Below are positions 9,186-17,624 of a stretch of DNA of 64,000 nt, piece by piece. Origin of the DNA: Acidaminobacter sp. (lineage in GTDB: Bacteria > Bacillota > Clostridia > Peptostreptococcales > Acidaminobacteraceae); assembly GCF_030247605.1 (NCBI RefSeq), contig NZ_JAOTSB010000003.1, forward strand, positions 62,001 through 126,000. Direction: 5' to 3'. Numbering within the stretch: the first letter of the stretch is position 1; every line of letters starts with the position of its first letter. A model generated the notes under the pieces. That model had not been told where the DNA came from and ran no database searches. It saw only the letters and a list, made by a program, of their open reading frames with translations. Made by a program: the position numbers and the translations under genes.

Positions 9186-9748
9186 ACAATGTCATAGAGG
9201 CCATTTTGAGCCGAAGAAGCATCAGAAAATATAAGTTGGACGCCATAACGGAAGGGGATCTGCAGCAGATTATTGAGGCGGCTAAATACGCGCCCAGCGG
9301 TATGAATGCTCAGAGCTGGCATTTCAGCGTGATTCAGAACCGAGAGAAGATTGAGGCGCTGGAAGCGGTTGTGTATGAGGCGCTAAAAGGCTCAGAAGAC
9401 CCTTATCTGAAAAAAATGGGTGAGCTTGCAGAGTTTCACTATTTTTATGGCGCCCCTGTTCTGGTGATCATCAGCAATGCGGCAAATTCAATTTCATTAT
9501 CTCCGGTGTCAGACGCTGCGCTTGCTGCAGGCAACATGATGCTCGCAGCTCAAGCCCTTGACCTTGGCAGCTGCTGGATTCACATTCTGACGCGGCTTAG
9601 AGATGAACCGGGAGTGAAGGCCGCTTTGAGGGCACTGGGCGTTCCAAAGGGCTATGTCGTATGCTCGGCGCTGACCCTTGGTTATCCGGATGGGCCGTTG
9701 CCAAAGGCTGCAGAGCGCCGCGAAGGTACGGTCAATATTGTGGAATAA
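9182..9748 (+). CDS. Nitroreductase family protein
   Basis: FMN-dependent NAD(P)H oxidoreductase-like protein, 188 residues. Family signatures are seen: the SRRSIRKY FMN-phosphate binding start near residue 10, AAKYAPSGMNAQSWHF near 35, and the aliphatic DAALAAGNMMLAAQALDLGSCWI segment near 110. A C-terminal ferredoxin domain is absent. The ATG overlaps the rlmD stop (ATGA), so it is translationally coupled. The physiological substrate is unknown. Confidence 0.88.
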   Translation: MNNVIEAILSRRSIRKYKLDAITEGDLQQIIEAAKYAPSGMNAQSWHFSVIQNREKIEALEAVVYEALKGSEDPYLKKMGELAEFHYFYGAPVLVIISNAANSISLSPVSDAALAAGNMMLAAQALDLGSCWIHILTRLRDEPGVKAALRALGVPKGYVVCSALTLGYPDGPLPKAAERREGTVNIVE

Positions 9749-9790
9749 AGCAGTGGATGTGTTACAAAATAATTTAGGAGGTGATGGCAC

Positions 9791-10702
9791 TTGAATCAGA
9801 AAACTTATAAAGACGAGGTAGAGGAAAAACTGGCCAAGTCACTGACTGCACAGACGCCGGAACTGATCCCGTATTTGCCTTATCTGCTGATGGATATTTG
9901 GGACCTCGGTTCATCGCCTGAGGACATGAGGACATTAATTGAGGAGCATTTACCTTCTCCGCACAAACTGCATATAATTGACATGGGCTGTGCCAAAGGC
10001 GCCGCACCGGTTCACCTTGCCCGGGCGTTTGGTTGTCATGTGAAAGGGATCGACATCATTCCCGAATTTATTGAGGCGGCTGTCAAGCATGCAGAGGCGA
10101 ATGGCGTTGGCGACCTATGCGAATTTGTCGTCGGTGACATCAACGAGGCGGTTCTGATTGAGCGTAATTATGATATCGCGATTCTGGACGCCATCATGGA
10201 TGTCCTTGGAACGCCGGCAGAAACCATTCGAATGATTCGTCACGTCATTAAGGAAAGCGGGTATCTTCTGATCAATGACGCTTACAAAATGCGCCCTGAG
10301 GATCAGGAGTCAAGAGATAGCAGGGAAGAGGCCAAGACAACCGGTTCCAAATACAGTTCCCCCAAAATGGCATTGGATGAAATTCCCGAGTTTCCGCTTG
10401 AAGTGCTTGAAGCCCCATATCTGACCTATGACGAGTGGCTGGCCCTCTTTAGAGCTGAAGGACTTGAAGTGGTCGCCACCATAGTGACAGAAGGTCAGGC
10501 CTTGTTTTCTTTCAACGACGCCCAGATGGCGCTGATCCAGGTTCGCGCAGAAGAGCTGAAAGCCCTTCATCCGGAGAAGCAGGTGCTCTTTGATGAATTC
10601 ATCAGAGCCCAGGGCGTCAAACAGGCGGCACCAGATATGCCACTGCAAGGGATTACCTGGTTGGTCAGAAAAATTCAGTTCATGCCATCGAGGTATCGCT
10701 AA
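9791..10702 (+). CDS. Class I SAM-dependent methyltransferase
   Basis: A 303-residue protein with a Rossmann methyltransferase domain over residues ~55-170: motif I is DMGCAKGAAP near 62, the acidic residue ending strand 2 is in KGIDIIP, and the FVVGDI segment corresponds to motif II. Substrate not identifiable. TTG 9791 follows GGAGGTG (9777-9783) at 7 bases; the ATG at 9784 is in another frame and closes after 8 codons. The gene sits between a nitroreductase and the HD-CHAD gene on the same strand with short gaps. Confidence 0.82.
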   Translation: MNQKTYKDEVEEKLAKSLTAQTPELIPYLPYLLMDIWDLGSSPEDMRTLIEEHLPSPHKLHIIDMGCAKGAAPVHLARAFGCHVKGIDIIPEFIEAAVKHAEANGVGDLCEFVVGDINEAVLIERNYDIAILDAIMDVLGTPAETIRMIRHVIKESGYLLINDAYKMRPEDQESRDSREEAKTTGSKYSSPKMALDEIPEFPLEVLEAPYLTYDEWLALFRAEGLEVVATIVTEGQALFSFNDAQMALIQVRAEELKALHPEKQVLFDEFIRAQGVKQAAPDMPLQGITWLVRKIQFMPSRYR

Positions 10703-10727
10703 GGCTGAAATTTCAAGGACTGAGGAT

Positions 10728-12167
10728 ATGTCAAAAAAGGATTTCCAAAAAGAAGCAGACAATGCCCTGAACATGGATTCAACCCTTCGCGCGTCTTTAA
10801 TTCTGGATTGGGTTTTTGAAGGGTGGTTTGACCTTGCGTCTAAACCATGGCGTCTATTGGCTGAAGAAATCACCCATGTCCGTACGGTGGCAGCTTTAAT
10901 GGCTGTCCTGGCAAGGATCAGAGGCCTTGATCCTGAGCTTGCGGAGATTATTGGCCTGCTCCATGATGCCGGCCGGCTCAGACCCGGGGGTGTACCTGAG
11001 GATCATGCCGAACATGGCGCCGCTGAGGTATCGGTTTTTTTAAAAGAAAACCAACTGTTGCCGGAATCGTTCCAACTCATTGCAGTTAATGCGATCCGAC
11101 GTCACAGCGCTAAGGGAAAACAACAGGAGGACTATGACGAGCTGCTGAAGGACGCAGACGTGTTTCAGCGGCTTTTAGAAGGTGAGCCTATCCTTTCCAG
11201 GCCTGCCTGGCGAAAGCGCGCCGCGCTGGTCCTTGATGAGCTCAGACGGTATGCCGTACAAGCGGGAGACCATACGCTGACTCTTTCTCCCAAGGATCGC
11301 AGTGTTGAGGAAGGTTTCCTCAGATTTCTCTCAGAGGTTGACTCCTGGCTGCTGCTCCGCAAACATCATGTCCTGGATGAAAAGAGTGTGCATGATTTCA
11401 GAGTGTTTATCCGGCAGATCAAGGCACTCCAGTCTTTTTTCAAGCCTCTGTTTAAAGCGCGCCGCTATGAACGCGGACAGAAGCAGCTTCGAAAAGCATT
11501 GCACACCTTTGAAGACGCCAGAGAAAGCGCAGTAGAACTGAGGGCTATGGAAGACTTCGCAGCGAGCCTTGGCGGAGGCGCTGACAATGAGTCGCAGGTG
11601 GACTGGATCGCTCTCAGATCTGCGGTGTTCGCTGAGCGAGCTGGCGCAGCAATTGCTGAAGCCGGGGATTTTTCCTGGGCAAATGTCCTTCAAACCTGGG
11701 AAAGCAGCATGCGACATGCGGCCCTCTCAAAAAGAGTCTCAGAAATGCCTCTTGACACTTTTGCCTTAAAACGAGTTAGACTGTGGTTACGGCAATGGAC
11801 AAAGCATTATGGCCAAATGGATTTTGAAAATGACACTTTAATTCATGCGAGCCGAATTGACGTGAAGAAAATCAGATACACCCTCAGGGCGGTTGAAAAG
11901 ATCATCCCACTCGAATCCAGAGCCTTGCTAAACGCCCTTGAAGCTTATCAGACGTTGTCCGGCGCACTGCACGATGTGGCGGTGTCAAAGATTCTGCTCA
12001 CTGAAGAGGGGGGCGTCCTCTCTGACAGCCAGGCTGAGTCCAAACAGGGCGCGAAAGATCTCTCCGGCTATCTCAGCTTTCGCGAGAGACAGGGCTGTGA
12101 GTACCGTGCCCAGTTAAAATTTGTTCATGCCGGGCTGATGGAAGAGATTGAGGCATGGCTCAAGTGA
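10728..12167 (+). CDS. HD-domain / CHAD-domain fusion protein
   Basis: A 479-residue two-domain protein. Residues ~30-170 form an HD domain: H in ITHVRT, the diagnostic HD pair in LLHDAGR, DHAEHG, and a distal Asp in LKDADV, the metal ligands of HD phosphohydrolases. Residues ~215-479 form a CHAD domain: helices with conserved His/Arg/Lys, seen in VHDFRVFIRQIK and LIHASRIDVKKIRYTLR. CHAD domains bind polyphosphate and locate to polyP granules, so a phosphohydrolase linked to polyphosphate is a reasonable inference, strengthened by the PPK2 gene 3.6 kb upstream. ATG 10728 has AAGGA at 10715-10719; a longer in-frame start (10590) would lie inside the methyltransferase and adds unrelated sequence. 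Confidence 0.85.
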   Translation: MSKKDFQKEADNALNMDSTLRASLILDWVFEGWFDLASKPWRLLAEEITHVRTVAALMAVLARIRGLDPELAEIIGLLHDAGRLRPGGVPEDHAEHGAAEVSVFLKENQLLPESFQLIAVNAIRRHSAKGKQQEDYDELLKDADVFQRLLEGEPILSRPAWRKRAALVLDELRRYAVQAGDHTLTLSPKDRSVEEGFLRFLSEVDSWLLLRKHHVLDEKSVHDFRVFIRQIKALQSFFKPLFKARRYERGQKQLRKALHTFEDARESAVELRAMEDFAASLGGGADNESQVDWIALRSAVFAERAGAAIAEAGDFSWANVLQTWESSMRHAALSKRVSEMPLDTFALKRVRLWLRQWTKHYGQMDFENDTLIHASRIDVKKIRYTLRAVEKIIPLESRALLNALEAYQTLSGALHDVAVSKILLTEEGGVLSDSQAESKQGAKDLSGYLSFRERQGCEYRAQLKFVHAGLMEEIEAWLK

Positions 12168-12209
12168 GATGCAGTCTTTTGACTTCTGTCTGATATGAGT
12201 GACAAAAAC

Positions 12210-12237
12210 ATGAGACCGCTTTAAAAAGCGGTCTCAT
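12210..12237. terminator. Bidirectional terminator hairpin
   Basis: ATGAGACCGCTTT (12210-12222) pairs over 13 bp with AAAGCGGTCTCAT (12225-12237). It lies between convergent genes. The T-run is on the minus strand (AAAAA at about 12204-12208 on the plus strand), so it best terminates the AEC transporter gene. Confidence 0.8.
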
Positions 12238-12323
12238 TCATTAAGCGCATCAATATTATGAATTTTTGTTCTGACGACTTGAGAAGCTGGCTTTATTAAG
12301 GGTTGAGCGATAGAAAAGCCGAA

Positions 12324-13322
12324 CTAAACCAACCCTTGAAGGACATAAAGGATGGGCAGTACGACGGCCAGCATGCCGGTATTAAACAGCCACAAGGAGT
12401 TGGCCAGATCTGCATCCAAACCATAGAGCTGGGGCGGAATCAGGGAATGGAAAGCCGGCGGCATGGCTGACATGATCAGTACGACCTTAACGACGAGACC
12501 ATCCTGGAGCGTGTCCAGTCCCAGGGCAAAGGCAGCGGATAGGGCAATGGCAGGTACGGCTATGAATTTTATAACTGAGATTGCCAGGCACTCTTTCAGA
12601 TAATGCCGGATCGCGCTGAATCTAATGCGATATCCAATTGACGTCACCAGCAGGAAAGACGAAAATGGGATAATGACCGCACTGACGGGCGAGAAAAACG
12701 ACGGTCGCTCAACACCAAGGAAGTTGAGGATCAGACCGGCTGAAATGCTGGTGATGTAAATCTGAAAGACAGGATCTTTTATAATTTTCATGAGCGCGGA
12801 TTGCTTGTCTTCCTCACCCGCAGTTGTACCGTGAAGTCGAGCGATTGGATATCCAACCAAAAGATAGAGAAATTCCTCCAGCAAACGGTACATGGAAGCG
12901 AGCGCGTAGCTGGCTTCTCCTAAAAAAATATAGCAGAATAGACTGCCAAAGCTTCCCAGGTTCATAAAAGCGCCAGAGCAAATAAAGGCGCCGGTCTGAT
13001 GCCTTTCGTGTCCCATGCCTTTTGAAGTTGCGTAAGCCAGGATCCCGCCGGATAGGATAGCAAGAGCGCCAATTAACGGAAGCGCGACGTAGCGGAGGTC
13101 ATCCAGCCGAACGACCCAGAAAGCGCCAAAGGTGACGACGGGATTTAACCCAAACATGGCGAACAGCTGCATTCTGCGGACTGTGAGTTCTGCGCGGCCA
13201 AGGTATTGTGAAGCCTTGTCAGCCTCCAAACGACCTGCTTTGCGAAACAGGATTCTATTCAAGATCTGGCCCGTCAGAAGCCCAAAAAAGATTATGCTTA
13301 TAGACAGTAAAAATCTGTTCAT
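12324..13322 (-). CDS. AEC family transporter (auxin efflux carrier-like)
   Basis: A 332-residue polytopic membrane protein of the auxin efflux carrier / malonate permease family. It is almost entirely hydrophobic, with about ten membrane segments in the 5+5 repeat arrangement; the first helix (FLLSISIIFFGLLTGQIL) starts at residue 4 and the last ends at the C-terminus. Bacterial members export or take up organic acids or amino acids; substrate unknown. No strong ribosome binding site precedes the ATG at 13322, which is unusual here. It is monocistronic and convergent with the HD-CHAD gene. Confidence 0.88.
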   Translation of the reverse strand: MNRFLLSISIIFFGLLTGQILNRILFRKAGRLEADKASQYLGRAELTVRRMQLFAMFGLNPVVTFGAFWVVRLDDLRYVALPLIGALAILSGGILAYATSKGMGHERHQTGAFICSGAFMNLGSFGSLFCYIFLGEASYALASMYRLLEEFLYLLVGYPIARLHGTTAGEEDKQSALMKIIKDPVFQIYITSISAGLILNFLGVERPSFFSPVSAVIIPFSSFLLVTSIGYRIRFSAIRHYLKECLAISVIKFIAVPAIALSAAFALGLDTLQDGLVVKVVLIMSAMPPAFHSLIPPQLYGLDADLANSLWLFNTGMLAVVLPILYVLQGLV

Positions 13323-13496
13323 AGGCCAAGTGGCTTTTCAGTCATTGGTTTAAACGGAGAAAATACAGAAAACAACCTTATCACCTCGTATTTCTATAGT
13401 TTTTATTGTAGACGCAATTTCTTTTCAACGCAACCTTACAACAATTTTTCGGCGGAAGTGCTGCAAAGCGCTCCGGAGGCATGGAGTGACTCAATT

Positions 13497-14240
13497 ATGA
13501 GACTTAACGTATATATCAGCAGTACAGGCCTTTGCTCAAGGCGGGAAGCGGATCGACTCATTCTCGAGGGTAAAGTCAGGGTGAATGGAAAAGTCGCGGC
13601 GCTTGGAACTCAGGCCGAGCAGGGAGATGTCGTCGAGGTCGAAGGAAAAGTCCTGCGCAAAAAAGTGCCAAGTGTCTATATTGCTTTAAATAAACCCGTG
13701 GGCATTACCTGTACGACAGAGCGTCATATTAAGGGCAATATAATCGATTTTGTGAATCACCCCCACCGGATCTTTCCGGTGGGAAGACTCGACAAAGATT
13801 CTGAAGGCCTTATTATCTTGACTAATGATGGCGGAATCGTCAATGAAATCCTGAGAGAAGAGAACGATCACGAGAAGGAGTATCTCGTTCAGGTGGATAA
13901 GCCAGTGACACCTGAGTTTGTTAAAGCCATGTCCAATGGCGTCAGAATCTATAATCCAGTCAAAAGACAACATACAAAGACAAAGCCCTGCAAAGTCGTG
14001 CGTGTTTCGGAATATGGCTTCAGAATAGTTCTGTCTCAGGGACTCAACCGCCAGATACGGCGCATGTGTGAGGCGCTGGGTTATGAGGTGGTCAAGCTGA
14101 AGCGCACCAGAATCATGGATCTGCGCTTGGGAGATTTAAAGAGCGGTCACTGGAGACCACTCAGCAAAGAAGAGGTTGCAGGCCTAAGGTATAATCCCAT
14201 TGAAGAAAAGGGCAGAAGCAAAGGAGGCGCCAAAAAATGA
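13497..14240 (+). CDS. rluF: Pseudouridine synthase, RluF-type
   Basis: Isomerises a uridine in 23S rRNA. The 247-residue protein has an N-terminal S4 RNA-binding domain (residues 1-60, SRREADRLILEGKVRVNGK) and a RsuA/RluB/E/F-type catalytic domain with the catalytic Asp in GRLDKDSEGL near residue 97 and the QGLNRQIRRM motif near 180. Overall pattern fits RluF (U2604) better than RluB; position specificity is inferred. ATG 13497 follows GGAGTGA (13483-13489). The stop overlaps the next ATG by 4 bases. Confidence 0.85.
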   Translation: MRLNVYISSTGLCSRREADRLILEGKVRVNGKVAALGTQAEQGDVVEVEGKVLRKKVPSVYIALNKPVGITCTTERHIKGNIIDFVNHPHRIFPVGRLDKDSEGLIILTNDGGIVNEILREENDHEKEYLVQVDKPVTPEFVKAMSNGVRIYNPVKRQHTKTKPCKVVRVSEYGFRIVLSQGLNRQIRRMCEALGYEVVKLKRTRIMDLRLGDLKSGHWRPLSKEEVAGLRYNPIEEKGRSKGGAKK

Positions 14241-15025
14241 GGATGCCAGCGTTGTTTGTCGGTCATGGATCCCCAATGAATGCTATAGAGGATAATGATT
14301 TTACAAAAGGCTGGGTGCAAATGGCAGAGAAACTGCCGCAGCCAAAGGTTATTTTGTCAATTTCCGCGCACTGGTATACAGACGGCACGCGGGTCAACAA
14401 TGATCCTGCCCCCAGAACGATCTACGACATGTATGGTTTTCCAAAAGAGCTCTACGAGATTGTCTATGACGCGCCGGGATCGCCTGAAGCCGCAGAGGCT
14501 GTTCTTAACCAGCTTTCTCAACATGCCCATCTGTGCGTGGCGGACAATTCCTGGGGTATTGATCATGGCACTTGGTCGGTCCTCCATAGGATGTACCCCG
14601 ACCGGCGCATCCCCGTTCTTCAGTTGAGCATCAACGGCCGAGCGGATGCGAAAACGCACTTCGACATTGGACGTTCACTGTCTGAGCTCAGGGATCAAGG
14701 TGTGATGATTTTGGGAAGCGGCAATGTGGTTCACAATCTGAGGCGTGTTCAAATGCAGCGTGCCGATGGTTTCGACTGGGCCTATGAATTCGATGGCTAC
14801 ATTCGGGACAATATGGTCCGGCGTGAAGTAGAGGCCATTCTGGATCACAGTCAGGCAGGGGACTGCGCAAAGCTGGCTTTCCCGACACCGGAGCATTATG
14901 ATCCGCTGCTTTATGTCCTGGGAGCCAGCAGAGACGACGACAGGCTCACTGTATTCAATGAAGCGTGTGTCATGGGCTCGGTGTCAATGACGAGTTATGC
15001 CTATCATAACGTCGAGATTAAGTGA
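14237..15025 (+). CDS. LigB-type extradiol dioxygenase family protein (4,5-DOPA dioxygenase-like)
   Basis: A 262-residue member of the class III extradiol ring-cleavage dioxygenase family (YgiD/DODA branch). Metal-binding positions are visible: the His in LFVGHGSP near residue 9, SAHWYTDG near 45, the IDHGTWSVL motif near 112, and GSGNVVHN near 160. Family enzymes cleave catechols with Fe or Zn and O2; in an apparently anaerobic host its real substrate and chemistry are unclear. It starts within the stop of the pseudouridine synthase gene (ATGA), so it is translationally coupled. Confidence 0.85.
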   Translation: MRMPALFVGHGSPMNAIEDNDFTKGWVQMAEKLPQPKVILSISAHWYTDGTRVNNDPAPRTIYDMYGFPKELYEIVYDAPGSPEAAEAVLNQLSQHAHLCVADNSWGIDHGTWSVLHRMYPDRRIPVLQLSINGRADAKTHFDIGRSLSELRDQGVMILGSGNVVHNLRRVQMQRADGFDWAYEFDGYIRDNMVRREVEAILDHSQAGDCAKLAFPTPEHYDPLLYVLGASRDDDRLTVFNEACVMGSVSMTSYAYHNVEIK

Positions 15026-15080
15026 CACAAAATAAGCGTTAAGCAGCTTTGGGTGTTTGAAGGAAAGAGGGGGCGGGGGC

Positions 15081-16229
15081 GTGGGACCATCGGCTAAAAA
15101 CAAGGAATTGGCGGCAGGACTGAAGCCTGTACGGGGTTCGAGAAAAGGGGCTCGCGGCTGGAGATGCCTTTCCCTTTGCCTGCTTCTCATTCTCTTGATC
15201 CAGTGCCCGCCCGCCCTCGCCAACAGCGGTCCGCCTCGCATTTTGCCGGATCAAAATAAAGTGATTTTCATGGAGAATCCAGGCGTTGCGCTGGTTCGTG
15301 AACATCTCAGGATGGAGTGGAAGCCGGAGCTCTATAGTGCTGAGATTACAGTCACCTATATTTTTGAGAACACGAAGGAAAGCCCTCAGGCGCTGACGTT
15401 ATGGTTTATGAGTGGTGATTACGAGGATCAGAGCTTTGAGATCCGGAGTTCAAGCGAATGGGTCCCTTCAAAAGAGATTGAGCCGGCAGCTTACCATATT
15501 GAAAACTGGGCGCCTGAAGAAGATCCTCCCTTTGTCACTCCCTTTAATGAGCTTCCGGAGACATCTCTGGATTATTACGGCCAGATTCAGACACCGGCCA
15601 GAATCACAGAGTGGCTTCTCGAACTGGCACCGCGGGAACGGACAGAAGTCGTGGTGGCCTATGAGGCTAAAAGTGGGTATCTGAGTCATTCTGACTACTT
15701 TACCAACTACAGGACCTTGTACTATGCGCTTTCTCCTGCCCGGTTTTTCGATGGTGAGGCGGTCGTCGACCTCGAACTGATTGTTCCGGATAATTGGTTC
15801 GCTGCGGCTAATCTGCCGCTGGAACTCGAAGCGCCGGGGCGGTACACCCTGAAGAATTACGCCATAGGTTCTGAAGACCTGTATTTGAGCTTGCTCGACA
15901 CTAAGGCGCTGATGTTCGGACTCAATTCCAGAGCAGCCTTATTGGCTTGGACCTGGCCGCCGTCTGTGTTCAGCTTCATTGCAGCCTTACTTTTTGCCCG
16001 TCACAAAAAACGGGTGGCTGCAGGTCTCCTGATCGTTGGGATAGCGGTCCTGTCACTCAATGTTGTCAAGCCCTCCTACGGGATGGTCTTTATGATGATT
16101 TTATTTTTGCCGATTGTCGTGGTGACTTCAGCCTTTATTGCCGCAGTAGTGATTGTCTGCAGAAGACGCAGGCGGATAAGAGAAAGGGTAATGGACATCC
16201 ATTTTGACGATAAGAAACCAAAGGATTAG
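15081..16229 (+). CDS. Membrane-anchored secreted protein, unknown function
   Basis: About 382 residues. An N-terminal signal-like segment (CLSLCLLLILLIQCPPALA, about residues 28-46) is followed by a ~250-residue extracytoplasmic beta-rich domain. Two to three membrane helices near the C-terminus end in a basic cytoplasmic tail (RRRRR). I do not recognise a named family; the pattern resembles proteins with a beta-sandwich ectodomain and C-terminal anchor. GTG 15081 is chosen because AGAGGGGG lies 8 bases upstream; TTG 15057 is an alternative. It is followed 11 bases later by the NYN/PIN gene, so the two are probably cotranscribed. Confidence 0.6.
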   Translation: MGPSAKNKELAAGLKPVRGSRKGARGWRCLSLCLLLILLIQCPPALANSGPPRILPDQNKVIFMENPGVALVREHLRMEWKPELYSAEITVTYIFENTKESPQALTLWFMSGDYEDQSFEIRSSSEWVPSKEIEPAAYHIENWAPEEDPPFVTPFNELPETSLDYYGQIQTPARITEWLLELAPRERTEVVVAYEAKSGYLSHSDYFTNYRTLYYALSPARFFDGEAVVDLELIVPDNWFAAANLPLELEAPGRYTLKNYAIGSEDLYLSLLDTKALMFGLNSRAALLAWTWPPSVFSFIAALLFARHKKRVAAGLLIVGIAVLSLNVVKPSYGMVFMMILFLPIVVVTSAFIAAVVIVCRRRRRIRERVMDIHFDDKKPKD

Positions 16230-16240
16230 GAGCGCTGAGC

Positions 16241-17500
16241 ATGAAGCGGGAAAACAGGAAAACACATTGCTTTATCGATTACGAAAATGTCCACGAATCC
16301 GGATTTGAAGGCGTTGAAGCGCTGTCAGACGGAGACGCGGTCACCATATTTATCAGCAGTGCCTCCCACAAGATCAGCCTTGTGGTGCTGGAAACACTCC
16401 TTCGAAAAAAGTGTGAGCTGAATATCATCCATACTATTGGCACTGGTAAAAACAATCTCGATTTTCAGCTGATTGCTGAAGTGGGCTATCAGATTGGGCG
16501 TCATACCTATGAGGCGCAGTCCACACAGTTCGCAATCATCAGTAAAGACCGGGGATATGAAAATGTTGTGACTGCATTTTTAAATCGCGGATTCCAAATT
16601 ATTCAGTGTGAAACCATTGAGAAAATTGATCAGAACGTCGACTTTGTCAGAGATGAGCCTATACCGGATGAGTTGGTTGAGGAATGGGAATTCGCAGCGT
16701 TCATCCGAAAATGTTTGGTAAGTTTAAAATTGAGTCCTTCTGACTTGAAGAAAGCAGATGCTATTTTCAAGGAGTCGCTTACATTAAATACCTTGCATGA
16801 CCGTTTGGTAAAAGCCTTTGGAAAGAAGGGCAATCACCCTGTCTATGGCAAATTGAAGGCGCTTCACAAACAATATCAAAAGACATTGCCGCCAGTTGTG
16901 CCGGAACTTGATGAGACCATGTCTGAGATCCATGAAGGGTTTGTGCCGGTCATAGAGCGCACTGAAGATCTGCGGCCTGAAGATGAGATGCAAAGCTTGA
17001 ATTTTCATGGGGATCACCTTATTGAGACATCCAACGGTGGAGAAGTGCCTATGGAGGCCGGTTCATCAGCTGAAATGACAGAATTGGTTGCTGGTGAGCC
17101 GGTGACTCACCACGAGAAACCGGCTGTTGAAACTAAGAAAAAGACGCGCGGGCGTAAAAGGAAACAGCCGGCTGCTAAAACTGTGTCTAAGGCTGAGCAC
17201 TCGGAGAGTGAAGGGGTGCGCTTTGAACGTGATATGGACCAGCTGCCGGTGATCCATGTTGAATCCATGGCAGAAGGACAATCAGAATCACAGGCAAAGC
17301 CGGAAATGGAGCCTCATCCGGAGACCATTCAGACCGGAGCCTCGGCAGATCCTCATGAAAAGACGGTCGACAAGAAGAAACGCAGACCGGGCAGGCCAAG
17401 GAAGAAAAATGGTACATCCAAGTCAGCAGAAAAAACGAACGTCACTGAAGATGCTGGTGAAACGGGACTTGTGGCTTCAAAAGATCCAGCGGCCGAATAG
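16241..17500 (+). CDS. NYN/PIN-like domain protein with AT-hook-like C-terminus
   Basis: A 419-residue protein. Residues ~8-130 look like a PIN-like/NYN ribonuclease domain: CFIDYENVHESG at the N-terminus, NNLDFQLIAEVG near 70 and ISKDRGYENVV near 98 supply the expected acidic metal-binding residues. A helical region follows to ~225. The remainder is low-complexity, rich in Glu, Pro and Lys, and carries two basic Arg-Gly motifs: TRGRKRKQ near residue 305 and RRPGRPRKK near 380. The second matches the AT-hook core that binds the minor groove of AT-rich DNA. Function unknown; nuclease plus nucleic-acid-binding tail is the inference. Confidence 0.75.
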   Translation: MKRENRKTHCFIDYENVHESGFEGVEALSDGDAVTIFISSASHKISLVVLETLLRKKCELNIIHTIGTGKNNLDFQLIAEVGYQIGRHTYEAQSTQFAIISKDRGYENVVTAFLNRGFQIIQCETIEKIDQNVDFVRDEPIPDELVEEWEFAAFIRKCLVSLKLSPSDLKKADAIFKESLTLNTLHDRLVKAFGKKGNHPVYGKLKALHKQYQKTLPPVVPELDETMSEIHEGFVPVIERTEDLRPEDEMQSLNFHGDHLIETSNGGEVPMEAGSSAEMTELVAGEPVTHHEKPAVETKKKTRGRKRKQPAAKTVSKAEHSESEGVRFERDMDQLPVIHVESMAEGQSESQAKPEMEPHPETIQTGASADPHEKTVDKKKRRPGRPRKKNGTSKSAEKTNVTEDAGETGLVASKDPAAE

Positions 17501-17624
17501 TCAAGAGTTGTGATGTTTTTGAAATATAAGGTCAAAACTTGAATAAAGTGGATTTAATAGGTAAAATGCAAGTAAAACATCATGAGGCACACTTTGAAGG
17601 CCGTGCCGTGAGGGAGGCTTCAGC

